A DNA stretch of 64,000 bases from Clavaria fumosa (GCA_951802425.1 OX637798.1:2418001-2482000), one strand, 5' to 3'; positions 19,556-32,716 are shown, numbered from the stretch's first letter. Notes: a model not told the origin generated them from the sequence alone. Program-made: numbers and translations.

Positions 19556-20714
19556 TTACACCAGACCTAAGTCCGGTTCCCCCTCTGCATCCTCTGTCTC
19601 CATCTCCTGCTCCGCTCCATCTCCCACCTCCGGCCGGACATCCATCAACAAAGAATGACAGGAGCGTGCGATCTCCTGCTCCACCGCCTGGGCCATCTCT
19701 GGATCTTGTCTCTCCAGCACCCTCTGCAGGATCCAGTTATCCTGCACAAGCTGCTCCTTCTCTGTGAGCAGCTTGTTCATGTTGAGGTGCTTGATGAAAT
19801 CTGGGATGAGCTACTGGAGTTCAGTTCCGAACTCCACAGGTGCCCTGGAAATGACTCACCTGCCCGATCGCCGCCTCCAGCCTCCTTGTCATCTTCTCCA
19901 TCCCCTTCACCACAGCATTCCGGTGCATCCGGACTTTGTGGCTCTTCTCCGCATTCGCCTGGAGGAACCAGTTCGCCGACTGGAGATCCAGCTCTGGCTC
20001 GAAGTCCTTGGCCTGGAGCTTTTTCGCTGGCCTCGCCCTCTGCCTCCATCTCCAACCTCCGGTCCAAATCCGACTCCACCATCGCATCGGACTTCGTCCC
20101 CCAATGCGTGACCCACTTTCCCTTGTCTTTTCCTTTTCCCTTGCCCTTTGCCTTCCCTGGCCACATGCACCTGACCCACTTCTCCTGGCACTCATCACAA
20201 CTCCGAGTTCTCGCCGGCCCCGTCCATTTGCATTCCTGGCCCAGACTTTAGCATGATCTCCGGCAAAGACCAGAGAACTTACCAATTTTTTCTGGGAGCA
20301 ACACTTGCACATTACTCTGGCAGAGGTCCCCTGGGCCTCCGCAATCTCCGCCACGTGCTTCCTCTGCGCCTCCTCCTCCTTCTGCTCCCGCACTGCTTTC
20401 TCCGCCGCCTCCTGGAGATTTAACGACTCCTCCACACTGGCCACCAGCTTCGTTGTGGTCTGCGCTGCCTCCAACTCCTTCCTCCGCTCCCGCACTCTTT
20501 TCCCTGCCTCTTCCTCCTTCCTCCTCATCTCCACCTCCTCCTCCTTTCGTTTCCGCTCCGCCTCATCTTCCCTCCACTTCATCTCCGCCTCCTCCTCTTG
20601 TCTCCTCCACTCCACCACCTCCTTCTCCCTCCGTGCCTTCGCCACCTGCAACACTTCCATCTCTGCCTGGAGTTTTCGGAGTTGGACTTCGTAGTTGGTG
20701 TCTTCGTCAGCCAT
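19556..20714 (-). CDS. coiled-coil protein with Zn2Cys6-like cysteine cluster
   Basis: Phase-consistent three-exon model: 20714-20283, 20235-19860, 19800-19556; 350 residues, intact. Residues about 10-125 are a long charged coiled coil rich in Glu, Lys and Arg. Next comes a cluster spaced C-x2-C-x6-C-x10-C-x2-C-x6-C (CKCCSQKKLEC then CDECQEKWVRC), the spacing of fungal Zn(II)2Cys6 DNA-binding clusters. It spans the first splice junction, which supports the intron. A Lys/Gly linker, an acidic Ser-rich region and a C-terminal helix (NMNKLLTEKEQLVQDN) follow. Similar proteins occur as multicopy, often transposon-linked, genes in agaricomycetes (recalled, not checked). Role unknown. Confidence 0.72.
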
Positions 20715-20923
20715 GCCTGGTGGTGGTTCAGGTCTAAGGAAAGGGGACTGGTGGTGGATTGATGCCCCAGATTATATACCCAGTCATGGATTTCGAACTC
20801 TGATGAATCTCTGATCCCATTTCCGTCCTCAGATCGTGATCGCCTTGATCCGAACACCCCAATCCGGTCCAGGGGTGGTAACGGATCCAGGGCCTCGAAG
20901 GCTCGGCCCTGAGAGGGAGATAC

Positions 20924-21669
20924 TGTCACGCCCGTGCAACTGGAGTATTCTCCGGCCTTCTCCGGCCTTCTCTGGTGGTCTCCGGACCCCTGATCACAAT
21001 TCTGGGCTCTCGGACTTATGTCCAGAGCGCCGGACTTTACTTGCGCAACATAGCGCAGGATCAGGAAGTGTGCCTGAAGGGCCACCAACTGATGTCTGCA
21101 CTAGTTGCTGTTGCCTCAGGCAACCAGGAACTGGTCCTGCCCCGGACCCATCACCCGGACAATTTGATGGACTCCCGGAAACATCTGTACATCATAGTTA
21201 GTAGTTTAACGTTTGTCCCAATCAGATTCCATCTCCGTCTTGTAGTCCTGTTGTTTAGTTTATTTCCTGACTCCCGGACATTTCTCTGTAGCTACGAACT
21301 GATTCCATAGTCGCACTGGAGATATCTCCGTTGCTAGCATTGCCCCGGACTTTTGTATAAGTACTCGTAGATTATGGCCTTGTCTAGCCAGTCTGATTAT
21401 CAACCCTGCCTACTCCCATTCCACTCCTGCATTGTCTGAAACCCATTTCCTGCCTTCTCCCAAAATCCGAGACACTGATCTGCAGAGGGCATCATTTCAA
21501 TACATTCACCAAGTCTCATCTGAACCCAAGTCCAACTCCGCCTGAACTCCAGTTTGCTCTGCTGCACCCGGACCTTGTTATTCTCTCCTGGACTTTATTG
21601 TTCCCACCAGGACTTTGTTATTTCTGCCTGGACTTTACTCCACCCGACCCCTGCGACATAGACGTAACA
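20924..21669 (+). mobile_element. LTR of a Ty3-type retroelement
   Basis: A 746-bp segment bounded by TGTCACG and CGTAACA (inverted TGTYACG ends), preceded by a purine tract gagagggaga at 20911-20920 as expected before a 3' LTR. Immediately after it, host flank resumes with atttgcataacag. No pol gene or 5' LTR is visible, so this is a 3' LTR left by a deletion or the end of a non-autonomous element. Confidence 0.75.
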
Positions 21670-22348
21670 ATTTGCATAACAGGATCAGTCACTTCTTTTG
21701 TATGTCAGAGTTCTGAATAATAATCAGAGCTGCCAGACTGCTGCAGGAAGCCTTGTGCCATTGGTTCCAAGTCCATAAGCACAGCACTTCCCAGCATCAA
21801 ATATGTAGCCCACAGACTTCCTGACACAGTTATTTTTCATGCAACATGCTTAGGCAAGAAGATATATAGGTATTGTTAGAAAGCCATGCCCCAATGGGTT
21901 GAAGCAAGAATGTTATGATAGCACCATCACACTAACAAATTTACCTCAAGAGAAGCAAGGCTGATAACCAGCAGAGGCAAAGCTGACAACAGACAAAGTG
22001 ATGCTGATGTGAATGAAAACTACACCTCATGAAGAGGCATATTATCATATATCTTGATCAAGATTACATCCAGGTCAGAAGATAATGATAGATACAGCTG
22101 GTCACTGTAGGAACGGAAAGAAGGCCAAAATAAAACAAAAAAAGGAAAAAAACTGAGAGACAACACCGCTGAGATGCATGAGGGGAGGCGTTCCGCATTG
22201 ACGGCTATCATGAGCGAGTAGCGATAGATACAACAAAACAAGAAAAGGGAGTGGCTGAATGGCTGAATGGCAAAAAAAGAATAGATTACGCACTATTACA
22301 AGGCGAGCGCTTGAGACAAAGCCACGAAATGAGAGGGCGGGGGTGTGT
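21670..22348. repeat. unit spacer, second copy without an NWD gene
   Basis: The NWD 3' flank starts again here right after the LTR, although no NWD gene precedes it. The same flank already appeared at 17760-18581. Leads into G-alpha copy 2. Confidence 0.8.
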
Positions 22349-24506
22349 ACATTAGTTCTGTGTGGCGCAGATGGTCTCGCAGTATGATCTCTTTGACTTA
22401 GGGCAAGTGGGAGGTTGGTCAGTCACAAGCTCGCTGAAAAGAGGGTGCGGATGGGGAGGAGAGACTAGGGGAGGCTTACCAGTGCCCAGGGTGACCGCCG
22501 TAGATTCCGTATCCTGTGCGCACAGATACCATCAACGCAGAATGGGCGAAACGAGGGCCAATACTGAAGTAAGGTGGAAGAAGAAGGGGTGTGGCTCGGG
22601 GGAGTGCTTCCGTTGTATTTCCCTGAAGTGCTGCTGGAAGTCTTGAGAAGGCAAGAATCAGACAATAAAGAAAGAAATGGGATAGAACGACACGGACACT
22701 TGGTCGCAGTAGGCAGGTCATTCTTCCGATCGCCAAAGCTGGGCACGCTGTCCCTGATGCGGACGCCGCGGCGCAGCTTCGAGTCGAGGATGTCGCACTT
22801 GTTGAGGAAGAGGATCATCTGCGTGTGCGCGAGCCACTTGCATGCACACACCGCCTGCCACAGCAGGTAGCTGTCCTCGAGCCTGTTCACGCGCCGGTCC
22901 TCCTCAAGCTTCCCGTCGAAGCACGAGATGGGCGCGAGGAAGATGATTGCGCTGATGTCGTCGAAGGAGGAGTACCATGCCGCGCGCTGGCGCACTGTGA
23001 AGATGTGGGGGGGAGTTGGTCAGCCGGCCTGGACACCCTCGGGTATAAGTGGTACGCACAGATGACCGGGTCCCGCCCACATTGTACATGAGCCATTCCT
23101 GGCAACCCTGCGACCTGTATCGATTCAACGGAGGGGTGGTCAGGATGGAGGCCGCTTTCAAAGGGGGGGGGGGGGGGGTGGAATAAAGAGAATGGAACAC
23201 ACATGAATTTGCACTCCTGCACGCCAAGCGTGCGCAGACGGGCTCGAATGACATCTGCGTCCGTCGGCTGGTAGTGGCGCGTGGCGGCTCGCTCGACGTC
23301 GCTCAGGAAGCTGCGCAGGGGCAAAGCGGGTCAGCACGCAGCACAACAACGAAAGAGCAATAATAATAATAATAATAAAGCAATAGTTCTGACCACCAGG
23401 TAGATACGCACAATCCTGGGGTCTCCTCAAGCCTGACGTTCCGCTTGGCCAGAGCGGAACGCAACATAGGGCCCTCCCATATCACCTTCATGTCATCCGC
23501 GCACGACGCAATGACTTCCGTGATGTCGTTCAGCTCCGCGCCCCAACCGCGCCTCGCAACGGGGGTCGGCTGCTGTGCCTCTCCTGCAGCAGCAGCCGCA
23601 GTGATGGCGGCCCGCCCACAGCGGAAGCAGTCCGGTGCAGTCTTCCACCCATTGCGCGAGTTGATCGAGAACTCTTGTTGCTGCTGCACGCGAAACGCCG
23701 GTGCTCATATCCGTGTCGTCGAACGGCGCGGCGGTCGTGATGAAGGTGGAGTGCACCTCGCTCGCGGCGGCGCCGAGACGCCGCTCGAATGCGCCGCAGC
23801 GGCTGAGGCGGAGTTTCAGGAGACGGTGTTTTTCGGTGAAATGCAGCAGCAGCAGCAGATGGTGTGGTTGCAGCGAGGACGAGCGACGCCGGTGGGGGTG
23901 CCAGCTATGGTGGCGGAGGAAGAGGGGGCGCCTGTAGTGGTGGGCGGGGGAGAGGGCGTAGAGGTTTCGGAGCGCTGGGCCATTTCGTCGGAGAGGAGGT
24001 CGAGTACGGTATTGACATTGCGGACGAGGTCGAGCTGGATGACGGCGCGCCATGAGGCGCGTTCTTCCTGCTATCCATGGCGGGCATAGGTGAGCTGGAA
24101 GTCTGATGCGTGGTGGGGGTTCCACAAGCGTTGGCGGTAGGATCAACGAGCGTCAGAGTGGGATCACCGAGCGTCAAGAGATGGATGGCGCATTTTTGAG
24201 GGTGGCGGATTTACCTGGGAGACGTCGTTTGATCAGCCAGAGAAAAACAGTGGGGTTAATGGTGATGGACGTGGGTGTGGGAGAGATAATAAGACACACC
24301 GCTCTCGCTCTGTCCCAGGAGGGAGACCTTGACGCAACGCCTCTTGCATCGGAGCCCCGCCTTTTCCTGGCGGATCTGCTCGTCGATCTCTTCGCTGATG
24401 CGGCGGCGTGGGACTCGGCGAGCTCGCGCGCCTCGTGCTTTGCCAGCGTCTTGTCACGTGGGGGGGCGAGGACGGCGGCGAGTGGGTCGTCGTCGTTGAT
24501 GCGCAT
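22349..24506 (-). pseudogene. G-alpha subunit pseudogene, copy 2
   Basis: Same exon order as copy 1, with ATG present (24506) and the NKCD guanine-specificity box intact (about 22795-22810). Lesions: a one-base deletion near 24400-24410 shifts frame after ELAESHA; the shared helical-domain TAG is at 24071-24073, where two adjacent residues also differ (YARHG for YARRE); and the normal stop is lost because TAA reads TAC at 22349. Contains a long G run at about 23161-23176 and an AAT microsatellite near 23359 in introns. Confidence 0.85.
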
Positions 24507-25156
24507 GTCTTGGGCGGGGGTTCTGGGTGGATTGATTGGGAGAAGGGGAAAGGAGGTGGGATGGAGGGGTGGGGGTACGGATACGGGTGAGGCGCGAGAT
24601 GGTGTCGCGGATGAGGAAGAGGAGGAGGAGGAGGAGGAGAGAGCTGTGAGCGTTGTAGGATTAAAAAGATGAGAGAAATTTCATGATTGAATCATCGAAT
24701 GAAATTCCTTCCCCAAACCAAACTGGAGGTGCCTCATCGATCGAATAGAGTCGTTTCGGTCTCGCATTCGTCTGAACGAGACTAACGATGACATCATCGG
24801 GGTTGCGACTCTTGCCCTATATGACTCTTGAGGATCTCATTGTTGAACAAGCAATCACGTGAACATCGATCCTTGCACATCGATCCTCGATGCCTTCTTT
24901 AGCGGACATCACTTGTCGATACACTCCATGAAAGCACTCTTGGGAATGGAATCAAGTTAAGCGTCGGTAAAACGGAGGTGTCTAAGCAAATCACAACTCA
25001 CCAGCATTCGTTCAATGCATGGACAAGGTAATCAGATTTGCTTTCCCTTACCGTACAAGGGAGTTCACTAGCGCTCACTGATTATCGAGAGAACATCTAT
25101 GGATTGTTTACGGTACTGCATTCGGGCTGGTCGTCATGTCTCTTTATCCTTGAAGC
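24507..25156. other. spacer between G-alpha copy 2 and NHX fragment
   Basis: G-alpha upstream flank with a GAG/GGA run near 24615, then a stretch containing gatgacatcatcggggttg shared with 10665 and 59093. No gene recognised. Confidence 0.6.
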
Positions 25157-26576
25157 AATTATCCTTCGATTGAGATGTGTTTGGTTGCTCTCTCTCTCGA
25201 CCTACACCTGCTACTTCTTCTCAAATGCAATGTCCATGTCAGGCATCGTGTCCCGGAGTCCTATTTCGCAGCATCACTTTGAAGCACTACTCGTATCACA
25301 TCATATCTCGAAAGACACAACGCACCATGAAATAGATTTTTTCCATTCTCTCACAGATTTCAGAGAATTTCGTCTTCATCTACCTCGGATTCGTTATTCA
25401 CGAGCCCGCCAAGTTCAGAGAAGGTCACGAATTACGTCAAGCCACTCTTCATCGCCATCACACGCTATGCCACCGTCTTTCCCTTCTCTGAGGCGATCAA
25501 CTTCTTCTACAGGCACGCCCGCGGCCAGCGGAACGAAGAGCTCCCACATTCATACCAGATAATGCTCTTCTGGGCTGGTCGGCGCGGCGCCGTCTGTGTC
25601 GTTCTGGCCGCGGGCTTCAAAGGACCCAACGCGCAGACGCTCCGGACGACCCTGCTCATCGTCATCGTGCTCACTGTCATCCTCTTTGGGGGGACTCGGC
25701 ACGGATCCTCGAGATCTTCAGAATCCGCATGGAGGTCGAGGACGAGGACGAGGACGGCGGCGATGGATGAAGCACGCGCCTAAGCGGACTTGGACGATGG
25801 CGGCTCTACTTTGACGACGAGCTGCGTATCTGACGCATAGGAGACAGACGTTCTCACGCGGCGACCCTGCGCGGGTCAGCACGCACTACACTTCGTACAG
25901 CCATCAGCATGCGCATGCGCAGATGATAAACCCGGGCGCGCTGTTCTCTGCCGCGTCGTCGGAGCCGTACGAGTCGGGCAGGGAGGAGGCACTACCGATG
26001 GCGCCGACGACGTCCGCTGGTGGTGGTGGTGGTAGTCGTGGGAACGGCGGCAGGGAGGGCCAGGGGTGGACGGCGGATGGGGAGCTCGTTGGGGGTGAGG
26101 ACGGCTGGTGGTTCCAGGTGCTTGACGAGCGGTATCTGCTGCTCATCTTCTCGAATGCGACGGCGAGCCGGACGTTCCACGCGCGCAAGGCGCGGCGGAC
26201 TGCGCGAGGTGCTGCGGCTGCTGCTGCTGCTGCCGCCGCTGCAAATGTGGGGGCAGGGGATGTGGGAGGGAGGTTGGGGGACACCCCGATCGAGAGCGAA
26301 GACGAAGAAAGGGGCCCTGAGGTAGATTTAGGAGGGGCGCTGGGGCGGAACAGTCGTGAGCGCCGGGACGGGAATGTGGTCAGCGTCATGGGCCTTGCTC
26401 TGCCCCTGGGAAGTGTAGAAAGCCATATGGAACAAGGATTTTCGAGGGCGACTCCGCTTGATGGGCAGAGCAACAGCAACAGCAGAGGCAGGTTGTCGAA
26501 ATATTCAGCTTTGGGCTGCCTAGTCTGCTATCTTATCTTTTCTCTCTTGTCCGTAAACATTGCGTATCAAAGATGA
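25157..26576 (+). pseudogene. NHX-type Na+/H+ exchanger, 3' fragment (unit B)
   Basis: The best-preserved NHX fragment. It shows PSIEMCLVALS, YTCYFFSNAMSMSGIV, FPFSEAINFFYRHA, LFWAGRRGAVCVVLAAGFKG (the GLRGA motif altered to GRRGA), and one open frame (25923-26576) for the cytosolic tail with FQVLDERYLLLIFSNATASR, TFHARKARR, an Ala run and a Ser/Asn-rich end. The parts are in different frames and the 5' half is absent. The motif change argues that it no longer transports. Confidence 0.82.
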
Positions 26577-26878
26577 AGAGTCGCATTATTCATATTTGAT
26601 CAGGATTACATCCAGGTCAAAGGTGATAATGATACGGCTGGGCACTGGGAACGGACAGAAGACCAAAACCAATATATATAAAAACAGCATCACAGAGATG
26701 GACGAGGAGATATACCGCGTTGTAAGGTTGACGACTTTCATGAGCGAGTGGCGATACATAAAATCAGACAAGATGAAAGTGAGGCCGAACGACGAAAAGG
26801 CATAGATTACGCACCATTACAAGGCGAGGGTTTGAGACAAAGCCATAAGCGAGATGGAAGGGGTGGGCGTTAGTTAGA
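26577..26878. other. spacer, diverged G-alpha 3' flank
   Basis: Equivalent of 12190-12518 in the next unit. No gene seen. Confidence 0.6.
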
Positions 26879-27350
26879 TTACAGTAACTCTGCGTGGCGC
26901 AGATAGTCTCGCAGTATGATTCCTTCAACTGAAGAAAACAGGCAGTCAGTCACGAGTTTGCTGTAGACAGGGTGCGGAAGGGGAGGGGGCAGTGAAACGA
27001 GGTTTACTGGTGGCAAAAATGATCGTCGCAATTTCCGTATGCTGTGCGCGCAGATACAATCAACGCGGAATCAGCTAAATGTCAATGCGCACGATGGTTG
27101 AAGTAACGTGGAAGTAACGTGGAAGAAGGAGAATAGTTCGGGGGAGTGTTTCCGGTGTATCTTCCTGAAAAATCGTCACGTCTGAGGAAGATAATAGGGC
27201 AAAAAGGGAAAGAAGAAGGACCATCTGCGTGCGCGCGAGCAAGGGGCTCGTGCACACCACATTCACAGCCGGTAGCTGTCCACGCTCGGATCCTCCACGA
27301 GCTTCTGGGGGACGTGGTTTGGGGGAGGGCGCGAAGGCTGCTGACATTGC
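26879..27350 (-). pseudogene. second G-alpha gene, decayed 3' half (unit B)
   Basis: Equivalent of 12519-13010: stop at 26879-26881, ILRDYLRHxELL end, FQEDTPETLPR, and a WNVVCTSPLLARTQMVLL-like segment, with further small deletions. Confidence 0.68.
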
Positions 27351-27463
27351 AGGTCGGCGTCACATGACACCAGAACCGGAAGTGACCGCCATCGATAAGC
27401 ATCGTCGATACCGTAAGCATCGTCGCAAACTTGCATCTTTCGTCGACACTACTAGTATCAATC

Positions 27464-30400
27464 ATGCGCAAAGCTGTTGACACCACCTTGGCGAAGCTAA
27501 AGTCGTCTACAGGACCTCATTCTCTTGCCTTCATTAGCCTTCAGAATGCTCTTGCACTTCTCAAGGAGGTTGCGGGGAAGTCGGGTGTACCAGGACTGCA
27601 GGAAGGTATCAAAGGATTGGTGATTCTCCTCGATGCTATTGAAGTGCGTGAGACATCTCATTTACCGTGCTGTCGCATCGCTCGCTAACCATCCACACAG
27701 AAAACCTCGCAGAACAGCAGTGACTTGGAATCACTTGAGCAGCGCGTTCGAGACTTGCATTTAATGCTGCAAAAGGCATCCGATGGGGGGACCCTGCCTA
27801 CAGCAATGACTGACCGTATCAACCACTTGTCTGAGTGAGTCAACATCCTTCTATACAATGTTTTGTTGATCTCAGCCTCGAATGGCAGATCATGGAAGTC
27901 TGTTGGCGAGCAGGCACAACATATGATCATGCGCAACCACTTGAAGCGTTTCCTCACTCGCAACCGTGATACTGTTGAGATTACGGGCCTCATCTCTGCT
28001 ATCAATGATTCAATCCAACAATTTCTTGTAAGTGGATGGTTTGTACCTTTCGGAGACCGTGATTGAGCTGTGTCTACCCCAAGGTTGAAATTACACTTGT
28101 CAATGCTCAAAAGACACTTGCCATTGAGTCCGCACTTGGAGTAAGTTCATGAGCCATAAATTGGCATAATTGTACAGATGTGACTGACCAATTGCTAGGA
28201 ACATGCCGCCCGAGCTGAGGAACATGCTGCCCAAACTGAGGCTAATTTTCAGGTTTGTCTCTTCCTGTCGTTGTCCTTGTCCTGTTTATCATATGATTCA
28301 TTTCTCAGGAAATCAAGACAAGGCTTGATGACTACAGTATGGTTTATTCATAATTTGATTCAGTGCTTTACTTATGTTTGGTCCGCAGCTGGTCTCAATC
28401 TGCCCCATGCTGCCACTGCTGGCTTCAGTTGCAATAATGAGCTCGTCCCATGTCTTGATGGCACTCGTAAACAGATTCTTGATGAGCTATATCAATGGAT
28501 TGGTCATGACATCGAAGACCTCTCCCAGGAGGGCATACTCACATCTTCTGACCATTTATGTGTCATGGGGACTCGGCAAATATTTTGGATCAATGGTGTA
28601 GCTGGGAGTGGGAAGACTACAATTGCTTACACTGCTGCAGAGTTCTGTGAGGACAAAGGAATGCTTGCTGCGAGCTTCTTCTGCTCCAGGGATAATGCTG
28701 ATTGCGGCAACCTTAATTTGGTGTTCACCACCATTGCCTATCAATTGGGACAGTTTTGTCCGGAGTTCAAGGCTGGTCTTGCAGACGTGGTCAGGTCAAA
28801 TCCTGATGTTGTCTACTCCAATGTCTCCTATCAGTTGAAAAAGATGATTGTCAAACCATTGCTTGCTATGAGGAATAAGTTCCCTCAAGGTTTAGTGGTG
28901 ATTGATGCTTTAGATGAATGCAAGGATGACAATTCCACATCCACCATTCTGGCATCTTTATCTCAACACATTGACAAGTTGTCCCCATTGCAATTCCTCA
29001 TCACCAGTAGACCAATTCTCCAGATCACTGGAGCTTTTCAACATCCACATCTCATCAATACAACCAGGCCATTGATTCTTCATCAAGTCAAATTGGATGT
29101 CATTAAAAGTGATATCCAATGTTATCTGAAATGGCACCTTGGTGCTATCAAGCAGAAATATCACATTCCTGGCACCTGGCCATCTTCAAGAGATGTTGAA
29201 GACTTGACCCATATGTCTTCAGGCCTGTTCATATTTGCTGCTACTGCAGCAAGGTTCATTGATGCTGCTGATCCCAGAGGGCAATTGAAGATACTTTTGA
29301 ACACAAAGTTTGCTACTGGCTTCTCTCCTCTGCAGCAACTGGATCAGTTGTACTCTCAAGTGCTCAACACTGCATTCCCAGATATTTCTGATCACCCTGG
29401 ACCCAAATTGCAATTGATTCTGGGTGCCATTGCCACCCTTCAGGATCCTCTCCCATCAGATCAATTGGAGGATCTGCTTGAATGTGATGTTCTTGGTTAT
29501 CTTCAGCATTTACAGGCAATCATCACCCTTCCAAATGATGGTGTTGGAGTTATTAGATTGATCCACCCATCATTCTTTGACTTCATTGTGGATCCTACCA
29601 GATGTCATGATGAGCAGTTTGGAATCAATCTTGAAGAGCAGCACACCATCATGGCAGAGAAATGCTTGACCATGATGAAAAGGTTAAAAAAGGATATTTG
29701 TGGCATAAGAGATCCCACCAAATTCAATCATGAGGTTCCAGATCTCTCAGAGATGATATCCAATCACATCTCATGCAGCCTGCAGTATGCATGTAAATAT
29801 TGGGGTGTGCATGTTTGCAGTGGCAAGCTTTCAAGTGATGTGATGAAGCTTCTAGGATACTTTTGCTCAAATCATTTACTACACTGGATAGAGGTCTGCA
29901 GCCTTCTTGGGCATTTGAGAAATGCATTGCAAATGTTGGCATCTGTGCATGCCTGTCTTGCAGTAAGTGCATATCCTTGTCAGTTGAGGTTAGCAAAACT
30001 AACATGTAATCCTTTCTGTAGACCAGGAAAGATGTGCATATGACAGTCTCAGCACTGTTATATGATGGTCAAAGATTGATTCAAGAGTTTTTTCCAGCCA
30101 TCAGTGTATCTGCCTTGCAGGTGTATTTTTCAGCTTTGCCCTTCACCCCAACTGGCACTGAATTATACAATACCTATCATAAGCAGATGGAGGGTGCAGT
30201 GATGGTGCAAGGGGCATTACCAAAAGAATGGAGTGCATGTATACAGGTCATAGAGGGCCATTCTGATTGTGTCACCTCAGTGTCATTCTCTCGAGATGGC
30301 ACAAGGATAATTTCAGGGTCTTGTGATGAGACAGTGAGAGTATGGGATGCGGTCACTGGTGCTCATCTGCAGACACTTGAGAGCCATTCTATTTGTGTCA

Positions 30401-31758
30401 GATCAGTGTCATTCTCTCCAGATGGCACAAGGATAGTTTCAGGGTCTGGTGACAATACAGTAAGAGTGTGGGATGCAGTCACTGGTGCTCATCTGCAGTC
30501 ACTTGAGGGCCATTCTAATTGTGTCGCATCAGTGTCATTCTCTCCAGATGGCACAAAAATAGCTTCAGGGTCCCATGACAACACAGTGAGAGTGTGGGAT
30601 ACAGTCACTGGTGCTGATCTGCATACACTTGAGGGCCATTCTACTGTCACATCAGTGTCATTCTCTCCAGATGGCACAAGGATAGTTTCAGGGTCTTGGG
30701 AAAAGACAGTGAGAGTGTGGGATGCAGTCACTGGTGCTCATCTGCAAACACTTGAGGGCCATTCTAATCATGTCACATCAGTGTCATTCTCTCGAGATGG
30801 CACAAAAATAGTTTCAGGGTCCCATGACAACACAGTGAGAGTGTGGGATACAGTCACTGGTGCTGATCTGCAGACACTTGAGGGCCATTCTAGATTTGTT
30901 GAATCAGTGTCATTCTCTCCAGATGGCACAAGGATAGTTTCAGGGTCATGGGACAAGACAGTGAGAGTGTGGGATGCAGTCACTGGTGTTCATCTGCAGA
31001 CACTTGAGGGCCATTCTGATGGTGTCATCTCAGTGTCATTGTCTCCAGATGGCACAAGGATAATTTCAGGGTCTTATGACAAGACAGTGAGAGTGTGGGA
31101 TACAGTCACTGGTGCTCAACTGCAGACACTTGAGGGCCATTCTTACCTGATCACATCAGTGTCATTCTCTCCAGATGGCACAAGGGTAGTTTCAAGGTCT
31201 GATGACAAGACAGTGAAAGTGTGGGATACAGTCACTGGTGCTCATCTGAAGACACTTGAAGGCCATTCTGGTTGGGTCACATCAGTGTCATTCTCTCCAG
31301 ATGGCACAAGGATAGTTTCAGGGTCTGGTGACCACACAGTGAGAGTGTGGGATGCAGTCACTGGTGCTCATCTGCAAACACTTGAGGGCCATTCTGACTG
31401 TGTCATCTCAGTGTCATTCACTCCATATGGCACAAGGATAGTTTCGGGGTCTCATGATGAGACAGTGAGAGTATGGGATGCAGGAACTGGGGTCCTTCAC
31501 ATCATTCTCAGTGATTCAAACTGGGGGAGGTCATGGCCATACATCATCAATAATGGATGGTTATCAACTTCTTTCACAAGGCATAGGCTTTGTTGGATAC
31601 CTGTGGCTCATCGTAGCTATCATTGCATAAATGCATCCACTATTGATCAAATGGCAGTGGTCATACCCCAGAATTCCATTATTTTCCTCCATTTCACTGC
31701 CTTGTATTCCTACCTCCATACACAGTTCCAAATACCTCTGCCTTCATATAATTCTTAG
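27464..31758 (+). CDS. NACHT-WD40 NLR gene NWD-2
   Basis: Exons 27464-27643, 27701-27834, 27889-28027, 28084-28140, 28199-28252, 28309-28336, 28389-29962, 30022-31758; all phases close, 1300 residues. Domain order as in NWD-1: helical N-terminus with two EHAA heptads, NACHT with GVAGSGKT and VVIDALDEC, then only ten WD40 repeats and the conserved tail. Its WD repeats are the most divergent of the array: one lacks two residues after GHS (EGHSTVTS), one reads ESHS, and several carry GADLxTL or TKI. The exon 8 start matches NWD-3 (ELYNTYHKQMEGAV), not NWD-1 or NWD-4. Presumably functional. Confidence 0.92.
30253..31490 (+). repeat. 126-bp tandem WD40-coding repeats (NWD-2)
   Basis: Ten units, visibly less homogeneous than in NWD-0, NWD-1 and NWD-4. 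Confidence 0.93.
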
Positions 31759-31819
31759 CTCTTGTCCATGGGGTCCTCACCAAGCACAGGCCCAGCAGTG
31801 TGAAGATGGTGAAATGAGG

Positions 31820-31825
31820 AATAAA
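31820..31825 (+). promoter_or_regulatory. polyadenylation signal AATAAA of NWD-2
   Basis: AATAAA about 62 bases past the stop, conserved position. Confidence 0.55.
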
Positions 31826-32423
31826 ATATAACTTGAATCAAAATGTGTACTTGAATCTTAGTGAGAGGATTTGCATAACAGCCTCAGTCACTTCCTTTGT
31901 ATGTCAGAGGTCTGAATAATAATCAGAGCCACCAAACTGCTGCAGAAAGCCTTGTGCCATTGGTTCCAAGTCCATAAGTGCAGCACTTCCTAGCATCAAA
32001 TATGTAGCCCCCAGAGACTTCCTGACACAGTTATTTTTCATGTAGCATGCTTAGGCAAGAAGATATACAGGTATTGTTAGAAAGCCATACCCCAATGGGT
32101 TGAAGCAAGAATGTTATGATAGCACCATCACACTAATAAATTTACCTCAAAAGAGGCAAAGCTGACAACAGACAAAGTAATGCTGATGTACAGAGAATGA
32201 AAACTACACCTCATGAAGAGAAGTATTATCATATATTTTGTTCAAGATTACATCCAGGTCAGAAGATAATGATGGATACAGCTGGTCACTGCAGGAATGG
32301 AAGGAAGGCCGAAACAAAACAAAAAAAGGGAGAATTATTTATTTATTTAACCGAGAGACAACACCGCTGAGATGCACGAGGGGAGGCATTCCGCATTGAC
32401 GACTATCATGAGTGAGTAGCGAT

Positions 32424-32716
32424 TAGGGATGCCACGGTCCGGTTAAGTCCGGTTCAGGGCCAATTTTTTCGAACCCCGAACCAGACTTTAGGTCCGGTTC
32501 AGGCCAAATTCCGAACCTTGAACCTGAGTTTGGTCCAAGTCCAGTTCATTGGACCGGACTTTTACCAAATAAGGTAATGGTTCGCCCAAATTTGGGCTTC
32601 TGAACCTCAATTTTGGTTCGGTTCACCCACTTGGCTGAACCTGAACCTCATTTTCGATTCGGTCCAGTCCAGTTCAGGTTCGAACCAAAGTTCAGAACCG
32701 AACCGTGGCATCCCTA
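32424..32716. mobile_element. hAT-type MITE (293 bp)
   Basis: Perfect 15-bp terminal inverted repeats (tagggatgccacggt and its complement accgtggcatcccta), flanked by an exact 8-bp duplication gtagcgat at 32416-32423 and 32717-32724. The empty site is present in all other units as gagtagcgatagatac. The interior is non-coding, with many ccggttc/gaaccgg-like inverted motifs. The 8-bp duplication and TIR type point to hAT mobilisation. Confidence 0.93.
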
